In this document: one piece after another, positions 1 to 9,004 of the stretch
Layout of the letters: each line of letters opens with the position of its first letter
How positions within the stretch are numbered: the stretch's first letter is position 1
NCBI RefSeq assembly: GCF_009882975.1
Contig: NZ_WTUX01000010.1
Span: 58,599 to 122,598, forward strand
Origin: Maritimibacter harenae
GTDB lineage: Bacteria; Pseudomonadota; Alphaproteobacteria; Rhodobacterales; Rhodobacteraceae
DNA length: 64,000 nucleotides
Direction: 5' to 3'
Translations under genes and position numbers: made by a program
The notes under the pieces: model-generated
Told to the model about the DNA's origin: nothing
Database searches by the model: none
Seen by the model: the letters and a program-made list of their open reading frames with translations, nothing else

Positions 1-14
1 AATTTTCGCGGATC

Positions 15-42
15 GGGTGGCGCGGATCGCGCCGCGCCACCC
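15..42 (-). terminator. Candidate terminator hairpin after the thiolase gene
   Basis: An 11-bp perfect inverted repeat (15-25 and 32-42, GC-rich arms, 6-nt loop) lies just beyond the stop of the minus-strand acetyl-CoA acetyltransferase gene. There is only a short AAAATT tract further downstream on that strand, so the intrinsic terminator call is tentative. Confidence 0.45.
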
Positions 43-49
43 GGGGACT

Positions 50-1225
50 TCAGAGCCGTTCGATCGCGATGGCGATGCCCTGGCCGCCGCCGATGCACAT
101 GGTGATCAGCGCTTTCGAGCCGCCGATGCGCTCAAGCTCGTACATCGCCTTCACGGTGATGATCGCACCGGTCGCGCCGACCGGGTGACCCAGCGCGATC
201 GCGCCGCCGTTCGGGTTCACGCGGGCCGGGTCGAACTTCAGCTCCTTGGACACCGCCAGCGCCTGCGCGGCGAAGGCTTCGTTCGATTCGATCACGTCGA
301 AATCGTCGGCCTTGAGCCCGGTCTTCTCCATCAGCGTCTGCACCGCCGGGATCGGGCCGATGCCCATCACCTCGGGACGCACGCCGGCATGGGCATAGCC
401 CAGCACGCGGAACTTCGGCGTGAGACCGGCCTTCTCGGCCGCCTCGGCCCGGGCGAGCACGATGGCCGCGGCCCCGTCGTTGATGCCCGAGGCGTTCCCG
501 GCGGTCACGCTGCCGTCCTTCTTGAACACCGGGCGCAGGCCCGCGAGCGCCTCCAGGCTGGTCTGCTTCGGGTGCTCGTCGGTGTCGAACATCACCGTGT
601 CGCGCTTCACCTTCACCTCGACCGGAACGATCTGGTCCTTGAAGTAGCCTTCGGAGATCGCCTTGGCCGCGCGTTCCTGGCTCTGCATCGCGAAGGCGTC
701 CTGTTCGTCACGGCTGATGCCGCATTCGGCGGCCACGTTCTCGGCGGTGACACCCATGTGGCCGGTGCCGAACGGGCAGTTCAGCGCGCCCAGCATCATG
801 TCCTGCGCGCCGGCATCGCCCATTTTCTGACCCCAGCGGGCCTGCGGGAGGATGTAGGGCGACCGGCTCATCGCCTCGGCCCCGCCCGCGACGCCGAAAT
901 CGGCATCGCCCAGCATCAGCGACTGGGTCACCGACACGATCGCCTGCGCGCCCGAGCCGCACAGCCGGTTCACGTTCATCGCGGGCGTCGAGTCGGGAAT
1001 GCCCGCGTCGATCGCCGCGACGCGGCTCAGGTACATGTCGCGCGGTTCGGTGTTGATCACGTGACCGAAGGCGACATGGCCGACTTGGCCTCCTTCGACC
1101 CCGGCGCGTGCCAGCGCCTCTTTCGCCGCCGTCGCGCCCAGCGTGATCGGCGGGGTGCCCGCGAGCGATCCACCGAACGTGCCGATGGCGGTGCGCGCAC
1201 CGCCCAGAATTACGATATCCGTCAT
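50..1225 (-). CDS. Acetyl-CoA acetyltransferase (thiolase)
   Basis: This 391-residue protein is a full-length type II (biosynthetic/degradative) thiolase. It condenses two acetyl-CoA to acetoacetyl-CoA, or cleaves 3-ketoacyl-CoA, in the cytoplasm. Visible motifs are the nucleophilic Cys89 in NRLCGSG, the GHPVGATGA histidine block near residue 345 and the C-terminal CIGGGQG cysteine near residue 378. Family members feed polyhydroxybutyrate synthesis or ketone/amino-acid catabolism, and which applies cannot be decided here because no phaB or CoA-transferase is adjacent. A MarR gene lies 61 bp upstream on the same strand and may control it. The ATG is preceded by a GAGGACGAGGA ribosome-binding region. 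Confidence 0.93.
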   Translation of the reverse strand: MTDIVILGGARTAIGTFGGSLAGTPPITLGATAAKEALARAGVEGGQVGHVAFGHVINTEPRDMYLSRVAAIDAGIPDSTPAMNVNRLCGSGAQAIVSVTQSLMLGDADFGVAGGAEAMSRSPYILPQARWGQKMGDAGAQDMMLGALNCPFGTGHMGVTAENVAAECGISRDEQDAFAMQSQERAAKAISEGYFKDQIVPVEVKVKRDTVMFDTDEHPKQTSLEALAGLRPVFKKDGSVTAGNASGINDGAAAIVLARAEAAEKAGLTPKFRVLGYAHAGVRPEVMGIGPIPAVQTLMEKTGLKADDFDVIESNEAFAAQALAVSKELKFDPARVNPNGGAIALGHPVGATGAIITVKAMYELERIGGSKALITMCIGGGQGIAIAIERL

Positions 1226-1286
1226 GGTTTGATCCTCGTCCTCTCCTGGTTCGCGCCGACCATCTGCCTCTGGCCCGGAATGTCCA

Positions 1287-1742
1287 TCAGAACGTTCCGT
1301 CAGCCGGATCCCTCTCCCGCGTCCGCGCCGTCAGCAGCCCGACCGCTTCGCGGAACGCATCGTACTTCTCGCCCAGAACCTCGCGCAGCTCTTCGTCATA
1401 GGCCTGGGCGATCGGCGCCAGCGTGTCGATCATCTCGCGCCCCTTCTCCGTCAGGGTGAGCTGCACGAGCCGCCGGTCGGTCTCGTTGACCACCTTCTTG
1501 ACATAGCCGTTCGCCTCGAGCCGGCTCGCCGCCCGGCTCACCTTGGGCTTGTCCATGCCGACGCGCCGGGTGATCTCGCGCACGGAGACCGCGTCCTCCT
1601 GGCTCAGGTGGGCCACGACGCGCCATTCCGCGACGGTGATCCCGTACCGCTCCCGGTAATGATACGAAAACCCGGCGCTCACCGCGCGCGACAGTTCGTT
1701 GAGCTGGTAGGGCAGAAATGTCTCAAGATTGAAGTCCGTCAC
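1287..1742 (-). CDS. MarR-family transcriptional regulator
   Basis: A 151-residue winged-helix regulator. The central segment (VREITRRVGMDKPKVSRAASR) is the recognition-helix region, followed by the wing (ETDRRLVQLTLTEKG) typical of MarR proteins, which dimerise and bind palindromic operators and often respond to small aromatic or acyl ligands. I chose the GTG at 1742 because an AAGGA lies 7 nt upstream and the protein then starts at family-usual length. An upstream ATG at 1808 would add 22 residues that look non-conserved. It lies directly upstream of the thiolase gene on the same strand and divergent from an MFS permease, so either could be its target (inference). Confidence 0.85.
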   Translation of the reverse strand: MTDFNLETFLPYQLNELSRAVSAGFSYHYRERYGITVAEWRVVAHLSQEDAVSVREITRRVGMDKPKVSRAASRLEANGYVKKVVNETDRRLVQLTLTEKGREMIDTLAPIAQAYDEELREVLGEKYDAFREAVGLLTARTRERDPADGTF

Positions 1743-1858
1743 GTCCCATCCTTTTTCGCGGACTATGGCGTGAAGCCACCGCGCACTGCAAGCGCCGGGC
1801 CTTGCCATCCCCGGGGCTTTCGGGCCATGTGACCCGACGCAAACGGGAGGAGGACCAG

Positions 1859-3046
1859 ATGCGCGCCGGTATCGTTACCCTTGTTGTGGCTTATGTTTTG
1901 AGCCAGTTCTACCGCGCCTTCCTGGCGGTCATGGCCCCCGTCCTGAACGCAGATATCGGTGCCACGCCCGAGGATCTGAGCCGTGCCTCGGGCCTGTGGT
2001 TCCTGGCCTTCGCCGCGATGCAGATCCCGGTCGGCTGGCTCCTGGACAACGTCGGGCCCAAGCGCACGGCCTCGGTCCTCTTCGCGCTGGGCGCGGCCGG
2101 CGGCGCGGCGGTCTTCGCCGTGGCGCAGGGGCCGCTGCACGTGCTGATCGCGATGGGGTTGATCGGGGCCGGGTGTTCGCCGGTCCTCATGGCCAATTAT
2201 TTCACTTTCGCACGCGTGTTCGAACCGCGCGTCTTCGGCACGCTCGCGGGCGTGGTGCTGGGCGTGGGGACCTTCGGCAACGTCGTCGCGTCCTACCCGA
2301 TGGCCTGGGCGGTCGAGAACCTGGGCTGGCGCGAAACCATGTTCGCCCTGTCCGCGATCAGCCTTGTGGTCGCCATCGTGATCTGGGTGCTCGTGCAGGA
2401 TCCGCCGCCGCTGGCCGCCAAGCCGGGCGAGAAGAAGGGATCGGTCCTGACGCTGCTGGCCATTCCGGCGCTCTGGTTCATCTTCCCGATCCAGATCATC
2501 AACTACGCCCCCGCCGCCGGCCTGCGCGGGCTCTGGGCGGGGCCCTATCTCGAGGATGTCTTCGGCATGTCCGCCAACGGGATCGGGGTGGTCACGCTGA
2601 TCATGGCGCTGGCGATGATCGCGGGCAATTTCCTCTACGGCCCCGCCGACCGGTTCTTCGGCACCCGCAAGTGGGTGATCTTCTTCGGCAACCTGATCGC
2701 GGCGGCCTGCCTGTTCGGCCTCTGGGCCTTCCCGGACGACAGCATCGTCACCACCACGTTGCTCCTGTCGGCGGTAGGCCTCTTCGGCGCGTCCTTCCCG
2801 CTCATCATGGCCCACGCGCGCGCCTTCTTCCCGCCGCACCTGACGGGCTCGGGCGTGACGCTGATCAACCTGATGGGGATCGGGGGCGTGTCGCTGTTCC
2901 AGTTCCTGTCGGGCCGGGTGTACAGCACGGCGAAGGCCGCGAGCGATGCGCCCGCGGCCCCCTATGAAGCATTGTTCATCTTCTTCGGCCTGCCGGTGCT
3001 GGTCGGGACCGCGATCTACGTCTTCAGCCGCGACCGCACCGATTAG
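1859..3046 (+). CDS. MFS transporter
   Basis: A 395-residue inner-membrane permease with about 12 hydrophobic segments and the loop 2-3 MFS signature (WLLDNVGPKR). Substrate is not apparent from sequence. The ATG at 1859 follows an excellent GGGAGGAGG site, so I prefer it over the ATG 57 nt upstream, which would add a charged non-conserved leader. The gene is divergent from the MarR regulator, a common arrangement for regulator-controlled exporters. Its stop overlaps by 4 nt the stop of the convergent RNA helicase gene. Confidence 0.87.
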   Translation: MRAGIVTLVVAYVLSQFYRAFLAVMAPVLNADIGATPEDLSRASGLWFLAFAAMQIPVGWLLDNVGPKRTASVLFALGAAGGAAVFAVAQGPLHVLIAMGLIGAGCSPVLMANYFTFARVFEPRVFGTLAGVVLGVGTFGNVVASYPMAWAVENLGWRETMFALSAISLVVAIVIWVLVQDPPPLAAKPGEKKGSVLTLLAIPALWFIFPIQIINYAPAAGLRGLWAGPYLEDVFGMSANGIGVVTLIMALAMIAGNFLYGPADRFFGTRKWVIFFGNLIAAACLFGLWAFPDDSIVTTTLLLSAVGLFGASFPLIMAHARAFFPPHLTGSGVTLINLMGIGGVSLFQFLSGRVYSTAKAASDAPAAPYEALFIFFGLPVLVGTAIYVFSRDRTD

Positions 3047-4350
3047 GCCGCGCGCCGCCGGCGCTGACGCCGGGGCTTCTGGCCCTGGCCACCCTGCGGC
3101 TTGGCCGATTTCTGCCCCTGGCCCTTGGGCTTGCCGCCCGAATGGGCCTTGCCGCCGCGACGCGGGCCACCGCGCCCGCCGCCTCCGCCACGGTTGCGCT
3201 TCGGCGGTTCCACCTCGGCGGGTTGATCGCCGCCCAGGACCGGGATGTCGATCTTCATGAGCTTCTGGATCTGGCGCAGCAGGCCGATCTCTTCGCCGGT
3301 GACGAAGGAGATGGCGTCCCCGTCCGCCCCGGCGCGCGCGGTGCGCCCGATGCGGTGGACGTAGTTCTCCGGCACTTCCGGCAGGTCGAAGTTGAAGACG
3401 TGGGACACGCCCGGGATGTCGATCCCGCGCGCGGCCACGTCCGTGGCCACCAGAACGCGCGCCGTGCCCTCACGGAACGCGCGCAGCGCACGGTCACGTT
3501 GCCCCTGGCTCTTGTTGCCGTGGATCGAGACCGCCTCGTAATCCGATGCGCAGAGCTGCTTCATCAGCCGCTCGGCACCGTGCTTGGTGCGCGCGAAGAC
3601 GAGCGACAGCCCGTCCGGCTCGTCGGCGAGGTAGGAGGTCAGGAGCGCGACCTTGTCGGACTTGTCGGCCGCCCAGTGCACGCCCTGCGTGATCTTGTCG
3701 GCCGCCTTGCCGGGCGCGGCCACCTGCACGCGGACCGGGTCCGTCAGGTAGGCGCGCGACAGTTCTTCCATCTGTTTCGGCATGGTGGCCGAGAACAGCA
3801 TCGTCTGGCGCGGCGTGCCCAGTTCAGGGGCGATCCGGCGCAGCGCGTGGATGAAGCCCATGTCGAGCATCTGGTCGGCCTCGTCCAGCACCAGGAAGGT
3901 GGCGGAGTCGAGGCGCACCGCGCGGCGGTCCATCAGGTCGATGAGCCGGCCCGGCGTGGCGACGAGGATGTCGGTGCCGCGCGACAGGATCTGCACCTGC
4001 TTGTTGATCGAGACGCCGCCGACGACGGTGTTCACCTTCATCCGCGTCCCCTGGACATAGGTCCGGAGGTTGTCGGAAATCTGGTTCACCAGCTCGCGGG
4101 TCGGCGCAAGGACGAGCGCCTTGACGGCCTTGGGCTCGGGCTTGCCCTGCTGGGTGAGTAGTTGGTGCACGAGCGGCAGGCCGAAGGCGGCCGTCTTGCC
4201 GGTGCCGGTCTGGGCGAGACCCATCACGTCGGTGCCGTCGAGCGCGTGGGGAATGGCCTGCGCCTGGATCGGCGAGGGGGTCTCGTAGCCCGCGGCCCGG
4301 ACGGCGGCGAGCAGTTTCGGGTCGAGCCCGAGATCTTCGAATGTGGTCAT
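3043..4350 (-). CDS. DEAD-box RNA helicase (RhlE-like)
   Basis: This 435-residue ATP-dependent RNA helicase contains the Q motif (SPIQAQAIP), Walker A GTGKT at 49-53, DEAD at 156-159, SAT at 187-189 and the motif VI block HRIGRTARAG near 330. These define the two RecA-like domains that unwind short RNA duplexes in ribosome assembly and mRNA decay. The last 60 residues are a Gly/Arg/Lys-rich tail typical of RhlE-type enzymes and likely bind RNA non-specifically. The start ATG follows GGAAAG. A 362-bp non-coding region separates it from the divergent asd gene. Which RhlE/DbpA/CsdA orthologue it is cannot be fixed from motifs alone. Confidence 0.92.
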   Translation of the reverse strand: MTTFEDLGLDPKLLAAVRAAGYETPSPIQAQAIPHALDGTDVMGLAQTGTGKTAAFGLPLVHQLLTQQGKPEPKAVKALVLAPTRELVNQISDNLRTYVQGTRMKVNTVVGGVSINKQVQILSRGTDILVATPGRLIDLMDRRAVRLDSATFLVLDEADQMLDMGFIHALRRIAPELGTPRQTMLFSATMPKQMEELSRAYLTDPVRVQVAAPGKAADKITQGVHWAADKSDKVALLTSYLADEPDGLSLVFARTKHGAERLMKQLCASDYEAVSIHGNKSQGQRDRALRAFREGTARVLVATDVAARGIDIPGVSHVFNFDLPEVPENYVHRIGRTARAGADGDAISFVTGEEIGLLRQIQKLMKIDIPVLGGDQPAEVEPPKRNRGGGGGRGGPRRGGKAHSGGKPKGQGQKSAKPQGGQGQKPRRQRRRRAA

Positions 4351-4712
4351 ATTGTCTTTCCGCGGTGCATACAGGCACCGCTGTCGGGCGCATCCGCGCC
4401 CTCATCGCTGGGTCACACCGCCCTCGCGACACGGCTCATGCCTGTCACCGTCCGGCGCGAAGCCCCCCGCGTGAAATGGGAACCTGTATCGGGGCCCTTG
4501 GCCCGCCTCGTCCCGACCCTGCTGCATCTTCGTCGTTGGTCGTTGTCGTGCAGCGGCGGCTCACGCGGCCGCGTTCGGGACTTGGCGCATATCGGCCCTC
4601 TCGGCCGTCCTGTCAATGGCCGGTCTTCGCTTTGGTGATCACCGTGCCCTTTCCCCCGGCGCGCTGATCCTGTATCAGCCTCCCGTCTTTGACACCGATT
4701 AAGGAGAGCCAC
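4351..4712. other. Intergenic region between helicase and asd
   Basis: This 362-bp divergent intergenic region shows no convincing gene. It contains a perfect 10-bp palindrome GGTGATCACC (4634-4643) and a GCTGAT-N5-ATCAGC inverted repeat (4663-4679) shortly before asd. Either could be an operator or a chance palindrome. The asd ribosome-binding site AAGGAG is at 4701. Confidence 0.5.
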
Positions 4713-5735
4713 ATGGGCTACAAGGTCGTCGTCTGCGGCGCCACGGGTAACGTGGGCCGCGAAATGCTCAACATCCTGGCCGAGCGCCAGTTCCCCGTGG
4801 ACGAGGTCGCCGCGCTCGCATCGCGCCGGTCCTTGGGCACCGAGGTGAGCTTTGGCGACAAGACGCTCAAGACCCAGGATCTCGACACGTTCGATTTCAC
4901 CGGCTGGGACATGGCGCTTTTCGCGATCGGCTCGGACGCCACGAAGAAGTATGCACCCATCGCCGCCAAGGCGGGCTGCGTGGTGATCGACAACTCGTCG
5001 CTCTACCGCTACGACCCGGACGTGCCGCTGATCGTGCCGGAGTGCAATCCGGACGCCATCCACGGCTATTCCAAGAAGAACATCATCGCGAACCCGAACT
5101 GCTCGACCGCGCAGATGGTCGTGGCGCTGAAGCCGCTGCACGAGCGCGCGAAGATCAAGCGCGTCGTGGTGTCGACCTACCAGTCGGTCTCGGGCTCCGG
5201 CAAGGACGCGATGGACGAACTGTGGGACCAGACCAAGGGCATGTTCGTGCCGGGCCAGGAGGTCGAACCGAAGGCCTACCCGAAACAGATCGCCTTCAAC
5301 GTGATCCCGCAGATCGACGTGTTCATGGATTCGGGCGACACGAAGGAAGAGTGGAAGATGGTCACGGAGACGAAGAAGATCGTCGATCCGTCCATCAAGG
5401 TCACCGCCACCTGCGTGCGCGTCCCGGTCTTCGTGGGCCACGCGGAATCGATCAACATCGAGACCGAGGAATTCCTCGACGAGGACGAGGCGCGGGAGAT
5501 CCTGCGCCAGGCGCCGGGCCTGCTGGTCGTCGACAAGCGCGAACCGGGCGGCTACGTGACGCCGGTGGAATGCGTGGGCGATTTCGCCACCTTCATCTCG
5601 CGTATCCGCCAGGACGTGACCATCGACAACGGTCTGAACTTCTGGTGCGTTTCGGACAACCTGCGCAAGGGCGCGGCGCTGAACGCGGTGCAGATCGCCG
5701 AGCTGCTGGGCCGCGAGGTTCTGAAGAAGGGCTGA
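4713..5735 (+). CDS. asd: Aspartate-semialdehyde dehydrogenase
   Basis: A 340-residue NADPH-dependent enzyme that reduces L-aspartyl-4-phosphate to L-aspartate-4-semialdehyde. This is the branch point towards lysine/diaminopimelate, threonine, methionine and isoleucine. The N-terminal nucleotide-binding motif GATGNVG is at 9-15, and the catalytic nucleophile is Cys130 in NPNCSTAQ. Length is normal for the family. I chose the ATG at 4713 because AAGGAG lies 8 nt upstream; a TTG at 4689 has no such site. It is followed by a hairpin with a T tract, so it is probably monocistronic. Confidence 0.95.
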   Translation: MGYKVVVCGATGNVGREMLNILAERQFPVDEVAALASRRSLGTEVSFGDKTLKTQDLDTFDFTGWDMALFAIGSDATKKYAPIAAKAGCVVIDNSSLYRYDPDVPLIVPECNPDAIHGYSKKNIIANPNCSTAQMVVALKPLHERAKIKRVVVSTYQSVSGSGKDAMDELWDQTKGMFVPGQEVEPKAYPKQIAFNVIPQIDVFMDSGDTKEEWKMVTETKKIVDPSIKVTATCVRVPVFVGHAESINIETEEFLDEDEAREILRQAPGLLVVDKREPGGYVTPVECVGDFATFISRIRQDVTIDNGLNFWCVSDNLRKGAALNAVQIAELLGREVLKKG

Positions 5736-5763
5736 CATCAGCCGCCTTCGATGAGAACGACGT

Positions 5764-5793
5764 CGCCGTCGGGGTCCGCCCCGGCGGCGTTTT
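5764..5793 (+). terminator. Rho-independent terminator after asd
   Basis: An 11-bp GC-rich stem with one G-U pair (5764-5774 with 5779-5789), a TCCG tetraloop and TTTT immediately after. It sits 29 bp past the asd stop codon. Confidence 0.75.
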
Positions 5794-5993
5794 CATGCGC
5801 GGCGCCTGGATCGTGTATCTCCGTCTCCCCGGGTTGGGGATGTGCAGAGCCAACGGTTGGCCTGCTCCGTGCGTCCCCTGGCGTGCAACACGCATGGCGA
5901 TCGGTGAATTGGCGCCGATGCGGGCCTGCGCGCTTCCCGGCGGCCGGACCGCGCGCTAGCGTGCCCGCACCGCAGCTCCAGAAAGGATCAACC

Positions 5994-7616
5994 ATGCGCG
6001 CCACCGTTTCCCTTGTCGCCCTGATCGCGGCCGGCCCGGCCCTGGCCGACACGTTCTATGCCCAGGCCCCGGTGGCCGAGGCTATGATCTACCCGGACGG
6101 AGCGACGCTCACGCTGCGCGCCGAGTTGGAGCTGCCGGCAGGCGAGCACACGCTGATGGTGCCCTACGCCAACCCGGAGCGTACCGGCAGTCTGCCCCGC
6201 ATTGCCGTCTCCGAGGGCGTCAGCATCGGCGCCCTGGGGTTCCGCCGCGGCGTGGTGGCCAATCCACGCGCGCTTTATTCCCCCGCACAGGCGGCGGCCG
6301 CGGCCGAACTGGACGCGGTCGAGGACCGGATCACGGCGCAGCGTGACGCCATCGCCGCGGCGCAGGTGGCACGCGACGCGCTGGAGGCGAAGCTCGCCTA
6401 CATCTCGTCCATCGCAGCGCCGGAGGGGGCCAGCACCGCGGAGATCCTCGAGATCGCCGACCTCGTCGCGGCCCAGACCGCCACGGCGCGCGCCGATCTC
6501 ATCGCCGCCGAGGCCGACCTGCGCCCGCTGGCCGAGGCGCTCGAGGACCTGGAGGCAGAGCGTGCCGCCGCGCAGGCCGCATTGGACCGCCTATCCCCGC
6601 CCGCCGCCGAGAACGACATGCTGACCATCGACATGACGGTGGCCGAGGCCGGACCGGTGGCGTTGGAACTGACCGAACAGAGCCGGTCCGCCGGATGGCG
6701 CGTGGATTACGACCTCGACCTCGACGCGGGCGAGATCGCGCTCGACCGGAAGCTGATCGTGCGTCAGCAGGACGGGCGCAGCTGGAGCGACGTGGCGCTC
6801 ACCCTGTCGACCGCGCGCCCGAGCGACCAGATCGCACCGAGCGAGGTCTACCCGGACCTTGCGGATATCTACGACCCCGAGACGCCGCGCCCGATGCCGC
6901 GCGAACCTATGGCCGAGGCGGACATGGTCGAAGAACGCGCCGCCGGGCTTGCCGTGGCGCCGGCCCCGATGGTCTCGGCGGGGCTCCAGGTCGACGGCTT
7001 GAACGTCTCCTACGTCTACCCCGAGCCCGTGACCATCGCCGCGGGCGAGACCGCCGAGCTCGCGCTCGACACCCTTACCATCCCGGCCACGCCCCGGATC
7101 GAGGCCGCCCCGCGCTGGGACGACACGGCGTTCCTCGTCGCAAGCTTCACCAACGACACCGGTGAGCCGATCCTGCCGGGCAGCGCGAGCCTCATGCGCG
7201 ACGGGCATTTCGTGGGGCGCACCGAGCTGCCGATGATCCCGGCGGGCGCGGATGAGGACCTGGCCTTCGGGCCCGTCGACTCGATCCGGCTCGAGACGAC
7301 GTTCCTGCGCAACGCGGAAGGAGACGCGGGACTGATCAACCGGTCGTCCACCCGGGTGCAGCAGATCACCTTCACGGTCGAGAACCTGTCGGACGACCAG
7401 CAGGACGTGCGCGCGCTTTTCCCGCTCACCTTCTCCGAGAAGGAGGCGCTCGAGGTCGACGTGACCGCGGTGCCCGCGCCGGACGAGACCGACATCGAGG
7501 ACCGGCGCGGCGTCTCCGCCTGGGATCTCGTGCTCGCGCCCGGCGAAACGCAGACGGTCGAGATCACCGTGGAACTCGACTGGCCCGAGGGGAAGGTCCT
7601 GAACTGGGCGCCGTGA
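5994..7616 (+). CDS. Secreted DUF4139/DUF4140 (mucoidy-inhibitor-A-like) protein
   Basis: A 540-residue protein with a clear signal peptide (residues 1-18, cleavage after GPALA-like sequence). It then has an N-terminal beta-rich DUF4140-like segment (about 25-110), an Ala-rich coiled coil (about 95-200), and a long beta-rich DUF4139 domain to the C terminus. Proteins of this architecture are found across bacteria, and the name mucoidy inhibitor A comes from a distant homologue; the biochemical role is unknown. The ATG at 5994 follows GAAAGGA, whereas upstream in-frame ATGs would bury the signal peptide. It is likely a periplasmic or surface protein. I am sure of the architecture and unsure of any function. 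Confidence 0.83.
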   Translation: MRATVSLVALIAAGPALADTFYAQAPVAEAMIYPDGATLTLRAELELPAGEHTLMVPYANPERTGSLPRIAVSEGVSIGALGFRRGVVANPRALYSPAQAAAAAELDAVEDRITAQRDAIAAAQVARDALEAKLAYISSIAAPEGASTAEILEIADLVAAQTATARADLIAAEADLRPLAEALEDLEAERAAAQAALDRLSPPAAENDMLTIDMTVAEAGPVALELTEQSRSAGWRVDYDLDLDAGEIALDRKLIVRQQDGRSWSDVALTLSTARPSDQIAPSEVYPDLADIYDPETPRPMPREPMAEADMVEERAAGLAVAPAPMVSAGLQVDGLNVSYVYPEPVTIAAGETAELALDTLTIPATPRIEAAPRWDDTAFLVASFTNDTGEPILPGSASLMRDGHFVGRTELPMIPAGADEDLAFGPVDSIRLETTFLRNAEGDAGLINRSSTRVQQITFTVENLSDDQQDVRALFPLTFSEKEALEVDVTAVPAPDETDIEDRRGVSAWDLVLAPGETQTVEITVELDWPEGKVLNWAP

Positions 7617-7844
7617 GCCGCGGGCCGCGACAGTTTTCCTAAAATCCTCCGCGCACGGCACGGTTTCGCCGCGGATCGGCGCGATTTGTGGCGAATTCCA
7701 TGCCGAGAGTCCCGGGGTCGGCCGCCAGCCGGCCCCGCGGCGAAGCCTGCATGCCCCCGAGGCACCTGCCGGAGAACCCGACGCTCCCCTATCGAACGCC
7801 CGCCGAGGGCCGCTTTCTTGGCATTGCACAAGGACAGGACCGTC

Positions 7845-8030
7845 ATGACCCGCAAGCTCATTCTTCTTCCCGGCCCCGGACCGGCCAATGCCAATGCGCC
7901 ACGGAGGTTCGACGTCACGCGCAAGGTCGTCGCGCTGGATATCGGTCCCGCGCGCCCCGGCGCCCGCCGCCGGGATCACCGCGTCGTCTTCGCCGCAGGC
8001 CTGGGTCGGGACACGGGCCACCCGGCCTGA
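7845..8030 (+). CDS. Small hypothetical protein (61 aa)
   Basis: A 61-residue ORF with a plausible AAGGACAGG site upstream of its ATG and strongly GC-biased third codon positions, as in neighbouring real genes. The product is basic and Arg/Pro-rich with a short hydrophobic N terminus (KLILLPGPGPANA). No family is recognised. It is the first of five small ORFs in the same orientation ending at a terminator near 9.2 kb. It may be spurious. Confidence 0.4.
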   Translation: MTRKLILLPGPGPANANAPRRFDVTRKVVALDIGPARPGARRRDHRVVFAAGLGRDTGHPA

Positions 8031-8055
8031 TCTGACTTTGCGAGGTGATTTGCCC

Positions 8056-8280
8056 ATGACCCCGGACCGCCCCAAGCCCGCGACTCCTCCGGCCGACCCG
8101 GACGAGCGCATCATCGACCGCATCCGCCGGGGGCGGCTCGCCGCGCTCGCCGTGTTGCCTGCCCGGCGCCCTGCCGGCGATCGGAAGGATCAATCCGCCC
8201 GTCCCACGTTCCACACCTGTCGGCAGCCGGAGCCGGGTCAATGGCCCATCCTGATCCTCACGAATCCCGTCGCCGCGTGA
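8056..8280 (+). CDS. Small hypothetical protein (74 aa)
   Basis: A 74-residue ORF starting 25 bp after the preceding small ORF, with GAGGTGA about 9 nt upstream of the ATG. Residues 16-33 (DPDERIIDRIRRGRLAAL) look like an amphipathic helix with coding-like codon use, while the second half is less convincing. No domain is recognised. Spacing suggests co-transcription with the 61-aa ORF. Confidence 0.42.
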   Translation: MTPDRPKPATPPADPDERIIDRIRRGRLAALAVLPARRPAGDRKDQSARPTFHTCRQPEPGQWPILILTNPVAA

Positions 8281-8499
8281 TTGCGACTCAGGTGTGGCGG
8301 GGGCCATCGCAGGGGCGCATTTCCGGAGGGCTGTTTCGGGGAAGTTGGGCGAAGGTGGGCCGGAAACGCGCAAAACCCGGTCTTTTTCCGTGTCGAAAGC
8401 GTGAAATGTCGCAAAGTTGCCCCATTTGGGCACGTTTCCCGCCCGAATCGCGGCGCAGCTTCGACCTTATCGGAACAGAATGAACAACCAGAGGTGAGA

Positions 8500-8676
8500 A
8501 TGGCTGCCACCACACTTACCCGGAAAGGCGAAACGGTCGTCCGCTTCCTGAAGCCCTTGAAAGGCATAGCGAATCGGGACCGCAACAAACGCCTCCCGGA
8601 GCTGTCCAGCGAAGATATCGAGGTCTTCTTCTCGAACGCGGACAGCAAGACCAAAACGAAAAAACACGCGGCCTGA
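8500..8676 (+). CDS. Small basic hypothetical protein (58 aa)
   Basis: A 58-residue protein with GAGGTGAGA just before the ATG. It has a basic N-terminal half (RKGETVVRFLKPLKG) and a lysine-rich tail (SKTKTKKHAA). It may bind nucleic acid or membrane, but that is inference from charge only. It is the first of three closely spaced short ORFs (58, 59 and 60 aa) that share size and orientation and are followed by a strong terminator, so they probably form one transcript. No known family is recognised. Confidence 0.55.
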   Translation: MAATTLTRKGETVVRFLKPLKGIANRDRNKRLPELSSEDIEVFFSNADSKTKTKKHAA

Positions 8677-8760
8677 CCACCGCCAAAAACAAGACTGACT
8701 GACCAACTCGAACACGGCCGAAAAAACAACAAAACGGCCACTGACCTGGGAACCAAAGAC

Positions 8761-8940
8761 ATGACCAACGTTATCGATTTCGCCGCTTACCGTGCCACCC
8801 GGACTCCGCGTGTCGTCACCCGCGACATGCATCACGACGCCCTGGTGTCGATGTCGAACCGCAAGCCGACGACCCGGTCGCGCTCCGAGGTTCCCCACGT
8901 GACGACCGACGTGCTGGCCACCACCGGCACGGCCTGCTGA
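8761..8940 (+). CDS. Small hypothetical protein (59 aa)
   Basis: A 59-residue ORF beginning MTNVIDFAAYRATRTPR, an opening seen in many small alphaproteobacterial proteins that start with a short IDF-A-YR helix. The rest is polar and Thr/Arg-rich. The site before the start is weak (GGGAACC). It sits 84 bp after the 58-aa gene and 64 bp before the 60-aa gene. The gap before it holds an A-rich segment flanked by GGCCG/CGGCC, possibly a small hairpin. Function unknown. Confidence 0.55.
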   Translation: MTNVIDFAAYRATRTPRVVTRDMHHDALVSMSNRKPTTRSRSEVPHVTTDVLATTGTAC

Positions 8941-9004
8941 GGCCAGCCCCCGAATACCCCGAACTCTACCCCAACCTGCCAACACCCCAATCCGGAGATA
9001 CCCC

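Noticed and set aside
4634-4643. Palindrome GGTGATCACC as an operator for asd or the helicase gene
   Set aside because: A lone 10-bp palindrome is expected by chance in a window this size and no regulator is adjacent; only noted in the intergenic entry.
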